Positions 1 through 9,300 of a DNA stretch of 15,270 nt are shown here, piece by piece; position 1 is the first letter of the stretch, and every line of letters starts with the position of its first letter. The position numbers and the translations under genes are program-made. The notes below the pieces were generated by a model, which did no database searches, was not told where the DNA came from, and saw only the letters and a list, made by a program, of their open reading frames with translations. The DNA is from Phoronis ovalis (Eukaryota; Phoronida; Phoronidae), in contig JAOXYB010028345.1 of the NCBI GenBank assembly GCA_028565635.1, positions 1-15,270 on the forward strand, written 5' to 3'.

Positions 1-38
1 GTTAGTCTATTTACTAGAAGGCAAAATGTTACTATTGA

Positions 39-95
39 GGTGGATGGGAAAATTAATTGTATCCTTATGCCAATATGGTGGATGGGCATAATAAA
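39..95. repeat. Dispersed repeat fragment with GGTGGATGGGCA
   Basis: GGTGGATGGG occurs at 39-48 and TGGTGGATGGGCA at 76-88. The second copy, preceded by TTATGCC at 65-71, matches the hairpin repeat at the right end of the window (15165-15195) with the inner part deleted. The rest of 1-206 shows nothing recognisable. Confidence 0.5.
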
Positions 96-206
96 CATAA
101 AAGGAAAATGATATATCAAATTTAGTGAATGAACAACATATAATAACATGAATTCTCTACAATTTGTCAGTGATGCAAAAAAAAAATGTAGGTCATTCTC
201 GGGTAC

Positions 207-496
207 TTAACCAGCATTGACTCGAACCATCAATCCTCATTTGCACGTGTTGTTTCCTCCCATGACAACACTTTTTCTGGTTTTCACACTGAAATTCCTG
301 CTACACACATAAAGTTTCCAGCAATGCAGATAGGTATCTAGATGTAGGTGCATATGTCCAGTAACCTGTCTGTGAGTATGTGGAAATGAAGGTTCGAGTA
401 GTGTAGGAATTTTAGAGCGGATACCGCATAAAGTGTTTACATGGGAGGAAACATATGCCCGAATGAGACATGATGATTCAAGTCCACAATGGTTAG
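207..496. repeat. Long imperfect foldback (inverted duplication), about 290 bp
   Basis: The two halves are reverse complements. The best block is 251-271 against 433-453 (19 of 21 match, with a perfect 14-mer TGTTTCCTCCCATG). Weaker pairing extends outwards (TAACCA near 208 with TGGTTA near 490; CTCATT near 236 with AATGAG near 462) and inwards (AAATTCCT near 292 with AGGAATTT near 407; TTTCCA near 316 with TGGAAA near 380). The centre is near 350. It lies downstream of HyuA-like exon 4, probably in its next intron. Confidence 0.7.
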
Positions 497-667
497 GTAG
501 GCCAATACCTTCACAATCAAATGATAGACAATTTTTGATCGGCAGCTGCCGTAGTTAACATCTCTTATTTTGTATACGACTTCAAAATGTTTAATTGTAA
601 GTTTTCTGTTCTGCCATTTACTACAATTTCTTTGAAACTTCACAGATATTCTTCTGAGTAGAAATAC

Positions 668-751
668 CTTATCTTGCACTATTTTTGATCCTCCTCCCAG
701 TCCGATGGATACAACGTCGGGCATTCTAAAATTTGTGTTTACACCACCAAC
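668..751 (-). CDS. HyuA-like exon 4: third glycine motif
   Basis: Residues 304-331, 84 nt, phase 0 on both sides. VGGVNTNFRMPDVVSIGLGGGS is the family's conserved adenosine-side glycine motif. The acceptor on the minus strand is GTTTCAG and the donor is GTATTT from 667. Open reading continues past the donor but loses family resemblance. Confidence 0.9.
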
Positions 752-2030
752 CTGAAACAAGTAAAGACCTTAAATGTTAAAAGATTTTTTTTAAATATTT
801 ATTTCTTAAATCTTAACCTGTACAAATCAGTCTGGAAAGAAAAGTCTGGCAAGTTGAAAGACAGCTGATACTTTGCAAAAGACAGTCACTAAACAGGGGA
901 TTGAAAAAATATCAGCAAAATAACCAATGGGATGAAAGTTTTTTTTCATTAAAAGTCTATTTCCATTTAAGTTGAGCACATAATTATACTGGTCACCTCT
1001 ATGAATTTTGTAACTTGTCAGTTTAATCATCATAGTTTACATATTCATTGACCATTTTATGTCAAATTTGATGCCTTGCAAGTACAAATTGTAAAAGTCA
1101 GAGTGTTATTATTGTCAGTTAACCAAAATTATCATCTACTTTTTAGTAAAAAGTGCCATCTAGTGTTAAAATTTGCTATTGTTGCCGGGTTATCTGCCTC
1201 TTCTCTCTAGGGCTAATAATTTATAAAACATAATTTTTATCAATTAATCGACTTCTGGCACTAAAAAATCAAATCTGTTCTTTGCTTGTTATGTACAGAT
1301 TAGCTTTTGCGTTTAACATAGATAATTAATATTTACTTTTTGTAAAATAAGATATCATTTATTATAATCTAATTTTAATAATTATATGTTTCTGTTATTT
1401 TTTAACATATTTTATATTAGTTTTATTTGTACATTTTTCATTCTGATAAAAAAAAATATTGTAAATATCTCAAGAAGAAGTATTTTATCTTTTTCCTTTC
1501 TTCATTTTTTTGAAATGGTAAATTATACCTGAACTTTTGTTGAAGCCTGTTTAGGGAAACCTTTCCTTAGTACACCAATATCAGAAGATGTTCCACCAAT
1601 ATCAATAATAAGACCATCCTTAATACCACAAAGAAATGCAGCTCCACGCATGCTGTTAGTGGCACCGCAAGCAAATGTATGCACTGGCATTTTCATAGCA
1701 TCATCTGCACTGCAAAAAAAAATACTTATTTGTACAGTGTATTATAGCGAGGTAGAATTATATAGAGTGTCACTATATGTCACTATATACTGCACATCAT
1801 TCTGAATAAATCCATCCATTAGTCTTCTGTAAATGCACGAGTAATGTCTGGGGTTAGCCGTAATAAACTTTCAATTTAGCAAGTCAATAGAGTGAATATT
1901 AAATTCTTAAAATTTTGACTAATCTGATATCATTGTTTCTATACCATTCTGCTATGTGTGATTAACCTATTTCACTACCCCCTGCTTTCAAATCTTAGTG
2001 CCAATACAGTTTGTATATAAATAGAGTATC

Positions 2031-2093
<63 letters not shown>

Positions 2094-3991
2094 TTGTTTG
2101 ATATAAACTCTAATTACTAAAATTACCTTTAATCATTTTCGCTTTTACTAACTTTTACTTTATTGGTATAAAATGACAATAAAACATTATCATTTGTCAT
2201 ATTCCGTTAAATACGAAATAATTCGTTAAATCTTATGGGCAAAGCTTTTGATTGCTTAAATATTAATACTTAAATATACATATACAACCAAGACAGCATT
2301 TTTGTAGGTGAAAACATATCAAAATGATCATCAGTTTTCTAATAAGTTTTCTAAGTTAAGATAAAAAATACATGAAAGGTTGGTTCAAAATGTTGTTTCT
2401 AAGAAAACAAGAATTTATAGTTAAGTAACTGATATATCTATGATTGAATTAAAAGATCACTTCAGGTGATGGTGTCATTTCCACCACACTAAAGACATGC
2501 ATCTTACCTTATCAAAGTTCCATCATTCTGTGTCAGGTAAAAAGGACATGTTAAACCAATCTTTTGGAGAGCATTGCTAAACCCAGATACAGTAATTCTG
2601 CTCAGTGGTTTTAGACTTTCATTTAAAATGGCTGCATTTTCCCGCTCAAGTAAACCCATGTAGCCAACTATTTGTGAGCGTGTAATAGAAATTCCAGGAA
2701 TAAAGCTCTGTAGCCATTCTTCAACTTGATTTTCTTGAGATGGGTTTGATGGTGAAAATACACCTACGATAGAGTGTAGTAAGGAATATATCACACATCA
2801 GCATATATAGTTTATAAAAATGATAATTCTCTTTTATATATTGCAAAATGAGGTCAAGGTTAATTAATGGATAGATAGCTGTCATCCTCTGATAGCCATG
2901 CAAGTAAGTTAATAACTGAATAAAAACATTGAATATTCATCTTATGTTTATTCAACGTAATATGCATGACTTATGTGGACTTATAACATTTTGCACTTTG
3001 TGATTTAGACTTCCTTGGATTGGCTACAGTGGTGAAAATAGTAAGGGATACCACATGCCAGGATCAAAAAAATATTTCTCTTTGTTATAAAAACATTAAT
3101 TATATATTGTAAAATAAGGTCACGGTAACAGTTGGGTAGTTGTCATAAAAATCGAAACACTTCCTTATCATTTTGCTTACTAGAAAAAAAAACACTCCTA
3201 GACATAAACAGTATTTTGTACTCTCTGTAATTTTGATGATTTAACTTTCAGAATTACTATGATAACAGATATTTCATGCTATCCCCAGTAATTATTTATT
3301 AGTAACACCACCAAATTATGTGCAAATCCGTCAATATTTTGAACACATGTCTATCATACTCTTATTTTAATCAACATATCCTCACAATTTTCATAGTTTC
3401 AGTATTCCCAATTATAATACATTAAAATCATCAACATGTCATATAACATTATGAGAATCAATGTCTGGAAACTAAGTCTTAATATATTCTGATCAATAAA
3501 CAGAATAAATATGTCTCACCTGAAATTACAACATTTGTTATTCTGTTTCTTTTAATATCTTCAGCCACAGTTTTAATTTCATCCTGATTAGGTTCTTTAA
3601 TAATTCTTCCATCAAACTGGTAGCCTCCATTTACCATATATGCCGCACCCTTCATTAACACTCGCAAATCATCTGGAAAATCTATAAACGGTGGCAGAGC
3701 TCTGGAGGCTGGGCCACAAAGGCGGATAACAGCTACAGGAACTAAACTGTTTGAACGTTGTATAACAGCATTGATAAAATGTGTTGTGCCAATACTGACA
3801 TGACGAATTGAATTTAAGCTATATTTTTCTGGAAGATCAGAAATTACAGCAGAAATTGCTTGGACAACACCACTTGTTACATCTTCTGTGGTGGTAACTT
3901 TTTTCCAGGTTACAACTTTTGTTCCACAAAGTACAGCAGCATCTGTATTTGTCCCTCCGACATCGACTCCAATGATCAATTCCTGTGCCAT
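668..3991 (-). CDS. Hydantoinase/oxoprolinase (HyuA-like) gene, 5' part, 4 coding exons
   Basis: The family is an ASKHA-fold ATPase that opens cyclic amides (hydantoins, 5-oxoproline) with ATP. The substrate here is unknown. The join of 3991-3520, 2763-2508, 1709-1529 and 751-668 gives 331 codons in one frame. Visible motifs are the phosphate-1 loop GVDVGGTNTD (residues 8-17), GTTHFINAVIQR (68-79), TNSMRGAAFL (260-269), the phosphate-2 loop IIDIGGTSSDIGVL (277-290) and IGLGGGS (319-325). The GVDVGGTNTD form fits the short HyuA-type proteins of bacteria and fungi better than animal 5-oxoprolinase (OPLAH). HyuA alone is usually about 515 residues, and fungal fusions with a DUF917-like domain are longer, so at least a third is missing to the left. 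The start is fixed by an in-frame stop directly upstream. I found no fifth exon in 1-667. Confidence 0.88.
752..1528 (-). other. HyuA-like intron 3
   Basis: 777 bp, AT-rich, with many T-runs on the plus strand. No coding signal or recognisable element was seen. A short open stretch at 827-1033 is not supported by any similarity I recognise. Confidence 0.85.
1529..1709 (-). CDS. HyuA-like exon 3: phosphate-2 loop
   Basis: Residues 243-303. SADDAMKMPVHTFACGATNS leads into MRGAAFLCGIKD and the second nucleotide-binding loop IIDIGGTSSDIGVL, then GFPKQ. The usual Gly-Pro of the family's 'SGPTNS' stretch reads CGATNS here. The acceptor is T-rich ending GCAG, and the minus-strand donor GTATAA starts at 1528, phase 0. 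Confidence 0.93.
1801..1823. repeat. Solo copy of the palindromic element's end
   Basis: Matches the left arm at 14096-14118 at 22 of 23 positions, in HyuA-like intron 2. I found no clear matching right arm nearby, so it is a truncated or decayed copy. Confidence 0.7.
2033..2088. repeat. (AC)28 microsatellite
   Basis: A perfect AC dinucleotide run of 28 units inside intron 2 of the HyuA-like gene, flanked by CT and AG. Likely length-variable between individuals. Confidence 0.99.
2508..2763 (-). CDS. HyuA-like exon 2
   Basis: Residues 158-242 plus two bases. After the acceptor GTAG it reads GVFSPSNPSQE (family landmark: an SxVFSPxNP segment), then an ITRSQIVGYMGLLERENAA stretch, and ends FYLTQNDGTLI (family landmark TQNDGTL). 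The minus-strand donor GTAAGA starts at 2507, phase 2. Confidence 0.92.
2764..3519 (-). other. HyuA-like intron 1
   Basis: 756 bp, AT-rich. Positions 2750-2885 and 3030-3146 look like two diverged copies of one segment, sharing TGGTGAAAATA, a TATATATTG-AAAAT-AGGTCA stretch and a GTCAT end. No coding signal was seen. Confidence 0.8.
3520..3991 (-). CDS. HyuA-like exon 1: N-terminal Hydant_A_N domain
   Basis: Residues 1-157 plus one base. It starts MAQELIIGVDVGGTNTD. The codon directly before the ATG is TAA (plus-strand TTA at 3992-3994), so no longer N-terminus is possible in this exon, though a non-coding 5' exon may exist. No signal peptide is visible, so the product is probably cytosolic. 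The donor on the minus strand is GTGAGA, starting at 3519, phase 1. Confidence 0.93.
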
Positions 3992-5289
3992 TTATGAGGC
4001 TGGTGTTGAAAATATAACCTAAAATTTACCCCACTTGTCAATAATATTAAATTCAGGCATATGTTCTGGCAGAATGTTGATGGGTAATAAATTTGTTTCT
4101 TTTAATTTATTAACGAAACTGGATCTAACCACAAAATATTGAAGGGAAAACCTTGTGTATAAGAAAACTAGCTTTAAAAGACAAATTATTAATTTGTTAG
4201 TGTGATGTCAAGTTGAGTAGAACAATTGGTCTTTTTAGTTTAGTTGAACAAAAAACATTATTATTTGTCACAATATGAAGAGCAATATCATATTTAACTT
4301 ATTTGAAACTTACACCAGGAATTAATTATTTTGGGCATTCCCTAGTTATGGTAGCAATATTATTTTTCTATTTAATACTTATCTACAAATACAGAACAAT
4401 TTCTATGCATTCTTAAACATACCACTCTCTTGTAGATCGGGGATCATTGTCTTGAACAAATCAGTAACTAGTAGTCAGACTAATTTTAAAAAAAAACAGT
4501 ACAACAGACGGAAAGAAAAAGATCAAACATGGGCCTTTGAGTCCAGGGCTATGGGCAGTTTGGGCTGGGATGAATAATAGTCCCTGCAGGTACTATCGAG
4601 TTTGCATTTAAAAAGAGATGAAGCAAAGGTTGATCTAGAACTAAAATAATTTAAATAAGTGTATAAAATTTGTAATGCCTTAGAATGAAGATTTTATTCA
4701 AGGACAGATTTAAAAAATATTTGTTTCCATAATCTGACAGGGTCCAAGCATTTGGGGTTAGTAGGAAGGTAGATTATTTTTTTAAAATTAAAAAGTATGA
4801 ATGTGTGTGCATAATATATATATGTCTGTGGAGGTACGTGGACGGAAACATTTTTTTACGCTTAGCCTAGTTTAAGGTGTTAAGACTTTTTTTTAAATTC
4901 AACCATGAAATTTTCAATTCTCATGTCACCCCTTGATACTATCATATATAGTACGAGCCGCCTCGGACCCAGGAGCTACATCGATCATTTATATTATTTT
5001 TTTTGGCATTTTTGCAGGATTTTTGACCAGATGGTGATAAGTGTGAATGACAGAAGTGGAAATATATTTATTTCATATTTTTTATTCGTTTTATATTTTT
5101 TTAGCACCAGTCCCCTGTGCATGTAACTACAGATATTATACTATTACATTGAGTGAGGACCAATGCCGTGCAACACAGTATATGTAAGATGTTCATGGCC
5201 GCTCGACCCTGGGAACACGGACTTCCTTTTATATAGCAACAATTAATAAGGACAATATAACATTGCCATCGATTAGACGGTACTTAGTA
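3992..5289. other. Intergenic spacer, left part
   Basis: About 1.3 kb between the HyuA-like start and the G-run element. AT-rich with several homopolymer runs. It presumably holds the promoter and 5' UTR of the HyuA-like gene near 3992-4100 on the minus strand, but I see no clear TATA box or initiator. The open stretch at 4905-5126 resembles no protein I know. Confidence 0.6.
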
Positions 5290-5716
5290 AATTACTCCCG
5301 GGGGGGGGGGTACTCATGTTATTTTTTGGTGTGGGTGTGCAGCCGAGTTGAAAATTTTGGATTTGGATTGTATACTTTTTACCGTACATTTTTGGATTGT
5401 AACCGTAAAGATATTTAAACATTTGGATTGCTACCCACTGCTTACAGCAAATAATTTGGATTAATTTTAGGTTTGTATCCATAACCAAAGTTTGGAATTT
5501 GGTTTGTATCAGTCAGTTTGCGTAAAAATGGATTGCCATACTGAAATATTTTAAAATTTTGGATTGTTACCCTTATATTTGACAAAATTTGGATTGCTAC
5601 CTTAAAATTTCAAAAAAATTTGGATTGGGTTTGCTACCACAAGCTAAAATTTTGAATTGGGTTCCGCGGTACATCCCCGTAGTCAAAAAACCTTGAGTAC
5701 CCCCCGGGAATTACTC
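5290..5716. mobile_element. MITE-like element with CCCGGGGGG inverted ends and target duplication
   Basis: The left end CCCGGGGGGGGGGGTACTCA starts at 5297. The right end TGAGTACCCCCCGGG ends at 5708 and is its reverse complement apart from G-run length. The element is flanked by direct repeats AATTACT(C) at 5290-5297 and 5709-5716, consistent with a 7 bp target duplication, or 8 bp if the shared C belongs to it. The core of about 412 bp has no transposase reading frame, so it is non-autonomous. Its superfamily is unknown to me. Similar G-run-ended repeats are, from memory, common in marine invertebrate genomes. Confidence 0.82.
5363..5659. repeat. Degenerate minisatellite of TTGGATTG units, about 32 bp period
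   Basis: Exact TTGGATTG lies at 5363, 5392, 5423, 5559, 5589 and 5620. One- to two-base variants lie near 5456, 5492, 5528 and 5652. Spacing is 29-36 bp throughout, and most units continue as [CT]TACC or ATACC-like sequence. It fills the interior of the MITE-like element. Confidence 0.8.
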
Positions 5717-6182
5717 TCAATCTTGCAAGCAAAATTATTGAGAGCTTTTCAAAACAGCTGATACAATCCAGGTGTGGCAAGGTGGAATCACGGCTTAAGT
5801 TCATCTGTTAGGCAAGCTAAAAAAACAAAGTCAATTCATTCTATCAAACCTGCTGATTTCTCTTTTTTCTCAACTCCGTGTACACTATGCCGCTGTATGC
5901 GGCTCTGCAGCTAAAAAATAGACTTTCTTCGCGCTCCGTGTTACTGTTAGCTGATGCATACACTCAGTTTACTTCTTAGCTTGTTTGTGCTGTGTCATAC
6001 CAGATGTACTACTGCAAGGTTCAACAGTAAATGATCAGGATAAAAGGTACATAAGCAAAACCTAATAAATCACCTGTTCTGTAGTTGTACTGTAGTTATT
6101 TCCTGGACACTTGTTCATTTTGTTTAATAATATTGTTGTTGTATCGCCACACATGTTTCGCAGCGACCTCTAGAAACTACAA
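5717..6182 (+). promoter_or_regulatory. Probable PLAA promoter and 5' UTR region
   Basis: The stretch directly upstream of the PLAA start is richer in CG dinucleotides than its surroundings, especially about 5870-5945 and 6145-6170. It contains a short perfect inverted repeat, GCCGC-TGTAT-GCGGC, near 5889-5903, and two CTCCGTGT copies near 5873 and 5933. No clear TATA box was seen and the transcription start is not defined. Confidence 0.4.
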
Positions 6183-6322
6183 ATGGCGAATTTCTATAAA
6201 CTCCGTTGTTCTTTGATAGGACACGAAAAGGATGTCAGAGCTCTCTCTTCGGCATATTTTCCAGAAGGTGCAATTGTTTCTGGATCTAGAGATGTTACAG
6301 CACGTGTATGGGTGCCGAATGA
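6183..6322 (+). CDS. PLAA: PLAA exon 1: start and WD40 blade 1
   Basis: Encodes residues 1-46 and two bases of codon 47. The first WD repeat runs from the GH pair at residues 13-14 to VW at 41-42. An in-frame TAG at 6171-6173 rules out an upstream start in this exon. The ATG is followed by G at +4 but has C at -3, so the Kozak context is only partial. The donor GTAAGT begins at 6323, phase 2. Confidence 0.93.
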
Positions 6323-9300
6323 GTAAGTGTTTTTAGACAATATTATTTGAATCTGTGCCGGCAGCTTTAGCCAGTTTAGGGCCGAACAACAACTGGGCAT
6401 GATGTAGCCAACCACGTCAGCTGTTATGATGATGAACATGATTTGACTAAATTGAGAAAGAAACATGAATTCATTTTCCCATACGGTCCGATATAAACAT
6501 CATATAAGGCTTTAAAATGAAATTCACCGTTTTTATTTAGTAAAAATACATAAAATCTAGTGTATAATTGATAGTTTTAATTACTTGATTAGATCTTTTG
6601 TTGGATCATTGCTAGGTGCTAGTCGGACCAGTTCTTGTCTAACTTATGATTGTTTTGCTACCCGCATTCCCGAAATCGCATTACTGAATTTTTAAAAATA
6701 ATGCTCTTCTACGGTAAAATACTAAACACTAGTTTGTTACAGTTTCTCAGAGAATCCAAATTCTGTAAGGATCTATAATAACACTGAGTAGAGTAGAACA
6801 TTCAGACAATAGAAATGCTAGCAATGTAGCCAAACATTTGCTGCCCTAAATTCACTGTTTTATACATTCAAATATACTCACAATTTCCCAGTTAGTAGCC
6901 ATACAGCATAGATTCAGGTATACACTTGTAGGTAATTATAATTTGGAGAATGCATGCCGAGCTAGGATGACACTTTGACTATGAAATTTGACTATGAAAA
7001 GTCAATAGTTACATCGCAACAGCATGTATATATGCAGCAGAGTATAACTTGGAACCCTACAGTAATAAGCTGCATGCCCAAGACTCAAAGAGCTTTTCTT
7101 TAGGTTTCTTGAAAGAATTGTTGTACCAAAGTTATTGCAAAATTCCAATTATTAGTAATGGGATAAAGAGGAGACTATTTGGATGCCAGTGGCTTAGCCT
7201 AATAATAAATAGTTCCAATAAGGTGCTGCAACATATTTCAGTTTTGGCAGCCTGTCATAAGCAGTAATCAGCACACAGGACTGAAAAATATGTATGATTG
7301 AAAGCACTGTATTGCCTATCAATAACGTAACACTACTGAAATATAGTTATCTTGTTTATTTGCCTATAACTATAAAAGTAATCAAGCGATTTCTTTGAAA
7401 TTTGGAGATGAGAATAAACAACAACTTATAGTCTCATTTTCCCATTTTTATTATATATTTTCATGAAAACTATTGCCATGGCAACCATTTTTAAATATTT
7501 TTTATGAAAATATGATAAATTGCATTTTTTCAGAAATATTTCTTATTATAGATAACGATAAGCATTATGATGTTAGTTTTTCATTTAGAGAAAAAAATTG
7601 AATACATTTTGGCAACAGGTGGCGAAGAAATTAAAGGTCAACAGGATCATTGTCCCAACCTTTGTTAACATGTCGAAACTCTGCTGTGTTTAAACACATC
7701 CAATTTTATTTAATTACTTTTAGATATATATTCTGTAAATATTTGTATAGTTTTAAATTAGCTTCAACTGTTTATTTGTTTAAAATCAACAACAACTTAT
7801 TTCATGGGTTTCCTGAAGGACATCAAATGACATCATATTGTGTTAACAATTTGAAAGAAACTGTCAAACAATAAACAAACAAGGTTTCTAAAAATGTATT
7901 TTGCCACAAACATCTTCCTTCTCATGTTTTTAGTAAGGTAGGATCCTAAATAGCCTCAGTTTTGTAGCAAAATTAATGTATGAGCACATTTTACTTGGTG
8001 TGACTGTCAATTTTGAAAATTGCGCTGAGGACATTTTGCTCTCCAGGATGTTTGCCGTTTATTTAATAATGATACGTTGGAAATTGAAGTAGAAAAATTA
8101 ACTTACATTATTTTCAGTTCATAAGGATTTAAAAAAGTGTTTCACTCAATAATTCGCAACGTCTTAATTTGATTTTATGCTTATTTATCTTGGTGTTGCC
8201 TCACATATGTTACAAAGGACAAATAATCATATGGCAATACTGTGTGTTGATTCGTATATAATCCATTTTAAGCAGTGACTGAAAAGCCATGTTCCATCAG
8301 GTGGCACATACCTATAATGGTGTACAACATGGATGACAATGTATCTGGGTAACATAACACTCAGTTACAGAAAGTTTAATTTTAATCCTATAACTACATT
8401 CGTCCTAATATGTACATTTAAACAATTAAGTTATTAAAAGATTGGTCCTACTTTCATAAGGATAAGTGCAAGGGTTAAAATGATTCATATTTGTTTTTCA
8501 GCTTTAATGTTGGTTTCACCGAAGGTCATTTGATGAGCGGCCATACAGATTTTGTATCCAGCATATGCTGCATGCCAGCATCAGAAAAATATCCTCATGG
8601 TCTTATACTAACAGGAAGTAAAGATTCCAAAATATTTGCTTGGACACTAGATTCTTTACAGCCTGTATTTAAATTGGAGGGACATTCAGAAAACGGTAAA
8701 AATTTTCTAAGTTTGAAATGTGAAATTTTTCTTCTTTCACAAAGCCTGTTAGTTATAAAGTAAAAAGCTAAATTCATATGATACATAAAAATCACACGCT
8801 CCCTATAACATCGGCTCAACATCAACCTTTATTATTATTATACTTCATATTTTTGAAAAACATATTGTTTCCTTCAGTATGTACTATAGCTTGTGGTAGA
8901 TTTGGTACAATATTGAGTGGATCCTGGGACACTACTGCGAAAGTGTGGGTTGGTGAAAAGAATGTTATGACATTATCAGGTATTTATACATGGCTTTAAT
9001 GTGAATATATTATATACACATTCAGGGAATCTAAAATCAGGTTGAAATGCAATACAAATTCATTTGGTACCTGCTAGTTATAACACATTCCTATGCTGTA
9101 GTGTTTGTAAGACAGCATCAGTAGATTAATTTATGGGAATGGATACATTGTGAGGAATTTGGCACTTTAGCGAAACATAATATCCACTCTACATGTTTTA
9201 TTCATATAACTTTTTGTTATGATAATAAATTGTACATGAATTTATTTGTATAGGCCATGAAGCTGCAGTGTGGGCTGTTGCCCTAATGCCAGAAAATGGG

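Larger units (their letters stand above)
1710..2507 (-). other. HyuA-like intron 2
   Basis: 798 bp. It holds the (AC)28 microsatellite at 2033-2088 and, at 1801-1823, a copy of the end sequence of the small palindromic element found at 14096-14171. Otherwise AT-rich with no coding signal. Confidence 0.85.

Noticed and set aside
437-667. Continuation of HyuA-like exon 4 past position 668
   Set aside because: Family likeness stops at the GTATTT donor, and the following residues (RRISVKFQRN...) do not resemble the expected VGPxSVG region. Treated as intron.
4905-5126. 73-codon reading frame in the intergenic spacer
   Set aside because: Rich in Phe, Tyr and Ile from T-runs, with no motif or neighbouring exon signal.
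7797-7835. Possible decayed copy of PLAA exon 2 (GFPEGHQM against GFTEGHLM)
   Set aside because: The likeness covers about eight residues only, no acceptor AG lies just before it, and the sequence after it does not match. Most likely chance.
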